A stretch of DNA of 12,187 nt from Candidatus Zixiibacteriota bacterium (GTDB taxonomy: Bacteria; Zixibacteria; MSB-5A5; GN15; FEB-12), in assembly GCA_018816665.1 (NCBI GenBank), contig JAHIVM010000530.1, forward strand, positions 1 through 12,187, read 5' to 3'. How positions within the stretch are numbered: position 1 is the first letter of the stretch; each line of letters opens with the position of its first letter. The translations under genes and the position numbers were made by a program. A model generated the notes under the pieces. That model saw only the letters and a program-made list of their open reading frames with translations. It made no database searches and was not told the origin of the DNA. Below are positions 1 to 5,557 of this stretch, one piece after another.

Positions 1-1
1 C

Positions 2-1645
2 GATAGTCCGTTCATCGGCGTGAGTGTGATCGGCAAGATGCTCATGGCCGATGGGTACCGGGTGGGGATAATCGCTCAGCCGGATGTGCACTCGAATCAG
101 GATATCACCCGACTTGGCGAGCCCGCCCTGTTCTGGGGTGTGAGTGGCGGCTCGGTCGATTCAATGGTTGCCAACTACACTGCGACCGGGCGTCGGCGCC
201 GGTCCGATGACTACACGCCCGGGGGCGAAAACACTCGTCGCCCCGACCGCGCCTGTATCGTTTACAGCAACCTGATCAGGCGGCACTTCAAGCAAACCCG
301 TCCCATCGTCCTCGGAGGCATCGAAGCGAGTCTCCGGCGCATTGCCCACTATGACTTCTGGTCTGACCGGATACGCAAGTCGATTCTCTTTGATGCCAAG
401 GCCGACTATCTGGTGTACGGGATGGGCGAACGCACTATCAGGGAACTTACCCGCTCGCTGGCGGTGGGTGACTCACCCGAAAGGCTTCGCGGGTTGTGCT
501 ACATCTCGCGTGAGACGCCGGAGTCGTACCGAGAATTGCCGGCGTACGATACCGTGTCGAACGACAAGCGGGCCTTTATCAAGATGTTTCGCACGTTTTA
601 CGACAACTGTGATCCTGTCACAGCCAAAGGCCTGTACCAGCAACAGGACTCACGCTTCCTGGTCCAGAATCCGCCGGCTCCGTATCTTGAGCAGACCGAG
701 TTGGACAGTGTGTACGCCATGGAGTTTGAGAACGAACAGCATCCGTATTATGCGCGCGGAGGCGATGTAAAGGCGCTGGAGACCATTCGCTTTTCCGTAC
801 CCACACATCGAGGATGCTACGGAGAGTGCAACTTCTGTTCGATTGCCGTCCACGAAGGTCGGACCGTTCGCTGGCGCAGCGAGGATTCGGTCGTTCGTCA
901 TGTTGAGGCATTAACCGCGCACCCAAAATTTACGGGCCACATCCGCGATGTCGGCGGACCGACCGCCAACATGTACGGGTTTGAGTGTGCTCGCAAGCTG
1001 GAGCGGGGTGCCTGCAAGCGCAAGCGATGCTTGTATCCCTCGGTGTGCAAGGATCTGAAGCCGGACCATCTGCCGGCCACTCATTTGCTGGAGAGATTGC
1101 GAGGCTTACCGGAGATCACAAAGGCGTTTGTCGCCTCCGGCATTCGCCATGATCTGATCCTGAAAGACCGGCGCGGGGGACGAAAATACCTCCGGGAGGT
1201 AGTCGCCCACCACGTGTCGGGTCAGATGAAGATTGCTCCGGAACATTCCGAGGACCGGGTGCTGTCGTTGATGGGGAAACCGGGACGGAAATCGTTGCTC
1301 GAGTTCAGAGATATGTTTTATGAGTGTACTACCGACGCGGGCAAGAACCAGTTTCTCACGTACTATTTGATCGCGGCTCATCCCGGTTGCACCGAGGCGG
1401 ATATGGTACGTTTGCGTGAGTTCACCGGCCGGGAATTGCGCATACACCCTGAGCAAGTCCAGATCTTCACGCCGCTGCCGTCAACGTGGTCGGCGGTCAT
1501 GTACTACACGGAAACCGACCCGGAAACGGGCAGGCCCCTGACGGTGGAGAAAACAACCGCCGGCAGGAGCAATCAGAAAGCAGTTCTCGCGAAGGCTGCG
1601 CCCAAACAGAAGCCGCGCCAGCGTCGGAGCAAGCGGAAGTCCTGA
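2..1645 (+). CDS. ygiQ: YgiQ family radical SAM protein (5' end outside window)
   Basis: The frame is open to the left edge and reads DSPFIGVSVIGKML, matching the N-terminal region of YgiQ proteins. The GTG at 20 is therefore internal and the true start lies upstream, probably a few dozen codons away. The 547 residues present contain the N-terminal YgiQ region with GYRVGIIAQPD near the edge. A radical SAM cluster motif CX3CX2C (GCYGECNFC) follows, with its first Cys at 815-817 and the other two at 827-829 and 836-838. A second cysteine group (FEC, GAC, RC, SVC) lies about 50-75 residues later, then the C-terminal YgiQ block around TPLPSTWSAVMYYTETDP. The protein ends in a Lys/Arg-rich tail. 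The CX3CX2C motif implies a 4Fe-4S cluster and S-adenosylmethionine chemistry in the cytoplasm, but the family's substrate is unknown to me. It converges on the next gene with 7 bp between stops, and I see no terminator hairpin there. Family call is firm; function is not. Confidence 0.95.
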   Translation, partial: DSPFIGVSVIGKMLMADGYRVGIIAQPDVHSNQDITRLGEPALFWGVSGGSVDSMVANYTATGRRRRSDDYTPGGENTRRPDRACIVYSNLIRRHFKQTRPIVLGGIEASLRRIAHYDFWSDRIRKSILFDAKADYLVYGMGERTIRELTRSLAVGDSPERLRGLCYISRETPESYRELPAYDTVSNDKRAFIKMFRTFYDNCDPVTAKGLYQQQDSRFLVQNPPAPYLEQTELDSVYAMEFENEQHPYYARGGDVKALETIRFSVPTHRGCYGECNFCSIAVHEGRTVRWRSEDSVVRHVEALTAHPKFTGHIRDVGGPTANMYGFECARKLERGACKRKRCLYPSVCKDLKPDHLPATHLLERLRGLPEITKAFVASGIRHDLILKDRRGGRKYLREVVAHHVSGQMKIAPEHSEDRVLSLMGKPGRKSLLEFRDMFYECTTDAGKNQFLTYYLIAAHPGCTEADMVRLREFTGRELRIHPEQVQIFTPLPSTWSAVMYYTETDPETGRPLTVEKTTAGRSNQKAVLAKAAPKQKPRQRRSKRKS

Positions 1646-1652
1646 TCGATTA

Positions 1653-2831
1653 CTATTTCTCAACGAGATTTCGCAGTCTTTCCAACTCTGTGCGATAGAA
1701 GTCGGCCGACGGAAGCTGCCGGGTCGCCTGTTCCATGTAGGTCACAGCGTCGGTGATTCGACCGCGTGCTTCACAAATACCAGACAGGGTCTGGAGAACG
1801 CCCGCCTTGAACTTCCCGTCAAGAGCGCGATCCGCCACCTGGGTTGCGAACCGTTCCGCCTCCTCCAGATTGATCTTCCGCTCCAGGGACCACTTCGCCA
1901 CCAGGTACAGATTATCAAGCTGGGTGTGCCAGTCGGGTCCCAGGCTTGCTTTGTAGGCCGCCAGGGCACCGGCAGTGTCACCTGCAATGTGCAACTGGCG
2001 GTCAATAAGGAACGTATGGTGGTCGGCCCGGTGCTGTTTGTTGGTGCTGCCGGCGGTGATGTCAATACCTGCCTGCAGGTATTTCCCTATCCGGTCAGTC
2101 TTGCCGGCCCGTCGCGCGAGGCGACTCATGATCTTGGCCGTGTTGACAAGGTGGGTGACATTCCGACCGCTGCGAGACAGCACGGTGTCGGCCGCCGGAA
2201 CCACGTCCTCAAAGTCCAGCGAGTTATTCCAGGACGCGTTGGCCAGATTATTCAGGATATCATAGGCGTGATTGGCCCGGCCATCGGGGCTGAGCTGCTG
2301 GGCCCGCCGGTAAAACTCTGCAGCTTGCAGAAAGTCCCTGGTGTCGGCACAGTACTTTGCCAGCGACAGGGCTTCACCATATGTCGGATTGGCTCCAAAC
2401 CTTGCAATGCGGTCGGCTATCGGCCGGCTGTTCTTGAGCGCGTTGCGCAGGGCGAATTGAAACGGCTGGGCGCCGGTATACCCGGTCCAGCGACTGAGAA
2501 CATCGCCGTTTGCGTTTGTGAGGATGAAAACGGGGAAGGTACTGCCGACCCGGTACTGTTCCGACAGCGTGGCGCCCTCATCATTCATGAGATTGAGCGG
2601 CAAATACACAACAGAACTCAGGGCCTGCTGAAAAGCCGTATTCGTGTCGGCATCGGCGGCAGCCTCAGCACAGTACTCACAGTCGTCCACGGAGAACTCC
2701 ATGAGGATCTGTTTGCCCGATGCCTCGGCCAGCTGTTTTGCCTCGGCAAAGGTTGCAGCGTCGCCTCCTCCGGCCAGAACCTCCGCAGCCAGGAGAAGAC
2801 CGACGGCACAGCACATAGACATCAATTTCAT
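1653..2831 (-). CDS. Exported thioredoxin-fold protein with TPR-like C-terminal region
   Basis: The 392-residue product starts at ATG 2831 behind only a weak GAGAG ribosome site. Residues 1-20 form a signal peptide with likely cleavage after VLA20. Cys7 and Cys8 lie within it and do not form a lipobox. Residues about 25-135 are a thioredoxin-like domain of the Thioredoxin_7 type: a VDDCEYC active site (Cys51, Cys54), the TFP stretch with the expected cis-proline at Pro100, and a GD-containing strand after it. Residues about 150-390 are helical with tetratricopeptide-like pairs, clearest at 150-180 (EAL...AAEFYRRAQQLSP) and 345-375 (LSGICEARGRITDAVTYMEQA). An exported dithiol-disulfide role with TPR-mediated partner binding is an inference; the CXXC is intact. 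It lies downstream of the C1A peptidase gene on the same strand. I found no convincing promoter in the 176-bp gap, so read-through from upstream is possible. Domain call is firm; substrate unknown. Confidence 0.88.
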   Translation of the reverse strand: MKLMSMCCAVGLLLAAEVLAGGGDAATFAEAKQLAEASGKQILMEFSVDDCEYCAEAAADADTNTAFQQALSSVVYLPLNLMNDEGATLSEQYRVGSTFPVFILTNANGDVLSRWTGYTGAQPFQFALRNALKNSRPIADRIARFGANPTYGEALSLAKYCADTRDFLQAAEFYRRAQQLSPDGRANHAYDILNNLANASWNNSLDFEDVVPAADTVLSRSGRNVTHLVNTAKIMSRLARRAGKTDRIGKYLQAGIDITAGSTNKQHRADHHTFLIDRQLHIAGDTAGALAAYKASLGPDWHTQLDNLYLVAKWSLERKINLEEAERFATQVADRALDGKFKAGVLQTLSGICEARGRITDAVTYMEQATRQLPSADFYRTELERLRNLVEK

Positions 2832-2930
2832 ATCACTCTCTCGTTCGACACGTTGACGAGCAGACGGTGGTTATGGGCATGGACGCCCCTTCCCGGATCA
2901 AGAAGCGCTCCGATGCAATTCAAGTCAAGT

Positions 2931-2977
2931 GCCGCATCAACACATGCGGCCGCCGGGCTTTTATACCCGACGGCCGC
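2931..2977 (-). terminator. Two overlapping hairpins after the C1A peptidase gene
   Basis: On the transcribed minus strand the first hairpin begins 30 nt after the stop of the C1A gene. A 7-bp stem (2971-2977 with 2946-2952), one A/C mismatch and 4 more bp (2966-2969 with 2954-2957) close an 8-nt loop. A second perfect hairpin, GCCGCAT with ATGCGGC (2931-2937 with 2944-2950, loop of 6), shares 2946-2950 with it, so both cannot form at once. Neither is followed by a good T-run on the minus strand, so a simple intrinsic terminator is uncertain. RNA 3'-end protection is an alternative. Confidence 0.5.
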
Positions 2978-3007
2978 GGAAAGGATTCCCGGGTTCTGAT
3001 ATCGCCG

Positions 3008-5296
3008 CTACGGGCAGGACGGCAGATCCGGGAAGTTGATAAACAAGTGATCTATCAGCGCCGTCAGGTCGGCAACATCGACCGAGCCGTCAGGTGCCGC
3101 CATGGGTGCCATGTCGGCCTCAGCGTCGCAGCACAGCGCGTCGAAGTTGATGAACAGGTGGTCGATCAAAGCCGTCAGATCGCCCACATCAACGCCCTGG
3201 TCGGACAGGTTGTCACAGGCACCGGGAGCGTTGTCGAGCACTATGTTGCCCCTGTCGCCAATGCAGCACGACAGCCCAATACCGCCGTCTTCAGCGGTTG
3301 GGTAATAGGTCCCGTAGTAAGTCGTGAACTCCGGGGTGAACGATCCGTAATCGATCAGCATGATCGGGTTGGGCTCGCTTGATGCCCCGTACGGAATTGT
3401 GAACCAGAGACTGATGACCGGTCCGTTGCCCGGATCGAGGAACGGCTGATCGCCGAGAGCGGAGCTATTGAGGAATATGGTGACCCGCTTGCCGAACGGA
3501 TCGTAGTTGAGAATGCGTTGATCCTCGAAGTAAGCTGTCCGCAAACCGGCGGTTGAGAACGAATCATAGGTGATGTTCTTAGGACCGGACCAGCCGATGG
3601 GAAGCAGCATTTCCTTGAGCGGAAGGAAATTGCGGCCATATACATCGACCTTGACCCGCTCTCCAGGATTACCTGACACCGAGGCGACTCGAAGGGTGTC
3701 CGAGTGAACTGATACCAGTCCCGGGAACGGGTTGACGAGCGGACCGTTGGCGGACGACATCGTAACCGTCACGGTGTTGAAACCGGGAGTTGTGTACACG
3801 TGAGTTGGGTTCTGTTCATCCGAAGTCCCGCCATCGCCGAAGTCCCAGTGATAGCCGGTCACTTCGACGCTCAGCTTGTTCGCGGCCGTGAAGTCGACCG
3901 ACAGGGGCGGAGATCCGAATGTAGCCGAACAGGTGACGTCGCACAGCGGGCCGCTCAGAGCCTTGATGCAGAAGTTGGCCGACATGTCGCCGTCGTAGTA
4001 GAGATCGTTCCAGGAACCATTGCGATAGAAAAAACTCTGACCCGGGTCGGCGCTGGACTCCACAATGGTGCGGCCGGTGGCGCCCAGCAGGACGGGAATA
4101 TCGGACGTGCAATCATATGCGTGACCGCCTGCAGAAAGGCTGACATATACGTAAAAGTCATCACCGTCCTCGAGACAGAACGGGTGATCCAGATCTATGG
4201 TATGAAAGCCGGTGTACTCAATAGTGCCGGAAGTGGTGGCCAGAGGATCTTTGAGCTGCCCGTCCTCGAAGTTGTCGTAGATGATAGCGGTGAACGAAAC
4301 ATTGTCGTCGGCCGAGTAGAAACTCACTGACCTGATAGGCTGTCCGCCGACCGACTCGAAGGCACTAAAGGCTTCGGAGACGTCAGTTTTGGTTTCGCGC
4401 CATCCGTGGTAATCATGGTAGTACACATGCGTGTACGGCATGACCTCAACATTCTGAAAGGAAACAGCTCCCATTTGTGGCTCGCGGCAACTCCACTTGT
4501 CGTAGTAGGAGATCCAGAAGAACCCGTCCTCACCCCAGCTGTCGCCCCAGCTGTTTTTGACCAGCCAGGCACCGGGCGAAGAGGCCTGCGTGACCTTGGA
4601 GTCGTCCCACCCGATGATCGCAATAGCGTGATTCGGCAGGTCGGACGTGTAGCTGGGCTGGTAGTGAGTGGTACCCCACCAGTAGCCGCCGGCGCACATG
4701 CAGGTGCCCATAACCCCTTCGCTCATTATCTTCTCTTTGATGAGATCGATTCCGGTCAGCCCTGTGCCCAAAGTGAACCATTCGATATCGCGAACATAGT
4801 AGTATCGGTAGTCGCCGTTGATGCGGTCGGGGGCTACATCGTAAGATTGAGCGTCGATATCGCGCACCATGCCTTCACCGCGCGAAAGGTACGCTGCCGT
4901 AACCATGTAGTCTCCGCCCTGGTGGACCGTCAGACCGGCTCCGGAGGGCGGGGTCAGATCGTCGTTATTGTGCTGGTTGAACCCGTTCCACCAGTCAAGA
5001 TGATACTCGGCCAGATTGGGTTCGCCGGTATCACCTGTGGCTGTCCACACTCCGGACATGAGCAGGTCGCCCTCGATGGAGGCCGCCGCGCCGTGGGTCC
5101 AGCACGTTCCACCCTGTTGAGACTTGACAGAGGTGACGTAATTTTCACCTCCGACATTGCGAAGATCATAAGTGCTCGGAGGATCAGCAAGTGCTTGTCC
5201 ACCCAGATTCAATGTCGCCGCAATGATAATCAGGAAGGATGCGAGGAGTTTGGAGGAGTGTGTGATGCGTCCTCCACAGTTGGCCAGTTGTAGCAC
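3008..5296 (-). CDS. Exported papain-like (C1A) cysteine peptidase with PKD, cohesin-like and dockerin-like domains
   Basis: I place the start at GTG 5296, which sits 6 nt after an AAGGAG. The frame stays open to 5461, but that extension crosses the predicted promoter and reads like leader sequence. The product is 762 residues. The signal peptide is about 1-37 (cleavage after QALA). The C1A catalytic domain is about 40-280: VKSQQGGTCW gives the oxyanion Gln60 and nucleophile Cys65, NHAIAIIGW gives His223, and KNSWGDSWG gives Asn248, so the triad is complete. Residues 285-445 resemble the lectin-like domain that follows this C1A subtype. A PKD domain is about 452-535 (WDFGDGG), and a cohesin-like beta domain about 536-678. 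Two dockerin-like repeats end the protein, each with DVGDLTALIDHLFINF or DVADLTALIDHLFINF. The second calcium loop lacks acidic residues at positions 1 and 3. I see no recognisable C25-type propeptide or T9SS tail. Predicted role: extracellular or surface proteolysis. Catalytic assignment is firm; the cohesin-like call is moderate. Confidence 0.93.
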   Translation of the reverse strand: MLQLANCGGRITHSSKLLASFLIIIAATLNLGGQALADPPSTYDLRNVGGENYVTSVKSQQGGTCWTHGAAASIEGDLLMSGVWTATGDTGEPNLAEYHLDWWNGFNQHNNDDLTPPSGAGLTVHQGGDYMVTAAYLSRGEGMVRDIDAQSYDVAPDRINGDYRYYYVRDIEWFTLGTGLTGIDLIKEKIMSEGVMGTCMCAGGYWWGTTHYQPSYTSDLPNHAIAIIGWDDSKVTQASSPGAWLVKNSWGDSWGEDGFFWISYYDKWSCREPQMGAVSFQNVEVMPYTHVYYHDYHGWRETKTDVSEAFSAFESVGGQPIRSVSFYSADDNVSFTAIIYDNFEDGQLKDPLATTSGTIEYTGFHTIDLDHPFCLEDGDDFYVYVSLSAGGHAYDCTSDIPVLLGATGRTIVESSADPGQSFFYRNGSWNDLYYDGDMSANFCIKALSGPLCDVTCSATFGSPPLSVDFTAANKLSVEVTGYHWDFGDGGTSDEQNPTHVYTTPGFNTVTVTMSSANGPLVNPFPGLVSVHSDTLRVASVSGNPGERVKVDVYGRNFLPLKEMLLPIGWSGPKNITYDSFSTAGLRTAYFEDQRILNYDPFGKRVTIFLNSSALGDQPFLDPGNGPVISLWFTIPYGASSEPNPIMLIDYGSFTPEFTTYYGTYYPTAEDGGIGLSCCIGDRGNIVLDNAPGACDNLSDQGVDVGDLTALIDHLFINFDALCCDAEADMAPMAAPDGSVDVADLTALIDHLFINFPDLPSCP

Positions 5297-5302
5297 GTCC
5301 GT

Positions 5303-5308
5303 CTCCTT
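5303..5308 (-). promoter_or_regulatory. Shine-Dalgarno that fixes the GTG start of the C1A peptidase
   Basis: The minus strand reads AAGGAG-ACGGAC-GTG, a near-perfect ribosome site with 6-nt spacing. It selects GTG 5296 over the longer open frame reaching 5461. The signal peptide then begins a few residues in, as expected. Confidence 0.85.
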
Positions 5309-5366
5309 TCCCTGAACGGGATATGGCGATGAATCCAAACGGGGGGGAACCGTCAGATTCCAGAAA

Positions 5367-5378
5367 CGAGAATTCTCG
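5367..5378. repeat. 12-bp perfect palindrome in the C1A gene leader
   Basis: CGAGAATTCTCG is self-complementary over 12 bp. It lies about 55-66 nt downstream of the predicted transcription start and about 70 nt upstream of the GTG. It has no loop, so it suits a dimeric protein site better than an RNA hairpin. Function unknown; it may be chance. Confidence 0.4.
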
Positions 5379-5411
5379 CGTCGGCTTTGGTGAGGTCTTG
5401 AGGCCGTGGCC

Positions 5412-5438
5412 GACGATAGATAACTTGTTAGACGATAG
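5412..5438. promoter_or_regulatory. Operator-like direct repeat around a palindrome at the C1A gene start site
   Basis: GACGATAG occurs at 5412-5419 and again at 5431-5438, a 19-bp period (close to two helical turns). Between them is the 10-bp inverted repeat TAACTTGTTA (5421-5430). The predicted transcription start falls near 5433, within the repeat closer to the promoter. A regulator bound here would block RNA polymerase. No regulator gene is in the window, so the role is inferred from position and symmetry alone. Confidence 0.45.
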
Positions 5439-5439
5439 T

Positions 5440-5468
5440 AGTATACACTACATGTCGTCAATTGTCAA
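5440..5468 (-). promoter_or_regulatory. Sigma-70-type promoter of the C1A peptidase gene
   Basis: On the minus strand TTGACA (5463-5468) is a perfect -35 box, followed by a 17-nt spacer and TATACT (5440-5445) as the -10. The spacing is ideal. The expected start is near 5433, giving a leader of about 137 nt before the GTG at 5296. It lies beyond the hairpin that follows the upstream C25 gene, so the two peptidase genes appear to be separate units. Confidence 0.75.
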
Positions 5469-5478
5469 GGTGGGAGAG

Positions 5479-5535
5479 GGCCACCCCAAAACAGGTCGTT
5501 ACAAAGCGGCCCCCCATTTTGGGGTGGCCGCTTTT
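5479..5535 (-). terminator. Hairpin pair between the C25 and C1A peptidase genes
   Basis: This starts about 23 nt past the C25 stop. Hairpin A pairs 5503-5511 with 5526-5534 (9 bp), has a C/T mismatch, then 3 bp more around the loop ATTTTG. Hairpin B is a perfect 13-bp pairing of GGCCACCCCAAAA (5479-5491) with TTTTGGGGTGGCC (5517-5529). The two share their right arm and exclude each other. The minus-strand transcript has only a short TTT after hairpin A, while the plus side has CTTTTGTTTTG. So it looks bidirectional, or better suited to stopping plus-strand transcription. It probably ends the C25 transcript. Confidence 0.6.
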
Positions 5536-5557
5536 GTTTTGTGTCGACATCGTGTCG

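Noticed and set aside
20..22. GTG as the true start of ygiQ
   Set aside because: The residues encoded before it (DSPFIG) match the family, so the gene continues upstream of the window.
2924..2960. TTGACT or the TATAAA in the hairpin loop as a promoter for the thioredoxin-like gene
   Set aside because: Neither hexamer has a partner at suitable spacing on the minus strand.
1926..2999. 357-codon open frame on the plus strand
   Set aside because: It lies opposite the thioredoxin-like gene and its upstream gap, has no recognisable domain, and the sense strand has clear signal peptide and CXXC motifs.
4406..5293. 295-codon open frame on the plus strand
   Set aside because: It is antisense to the catalytic domain of the C1A peptidase, whose triad is intact in the sense frame.
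5297..5461. Upstream in-frame extension of the C1A gene
   Set aside because: It would start inside the predicted -10/-35 region, has no ribosome site, and would bury the signal peptide 55 residues into the protein.
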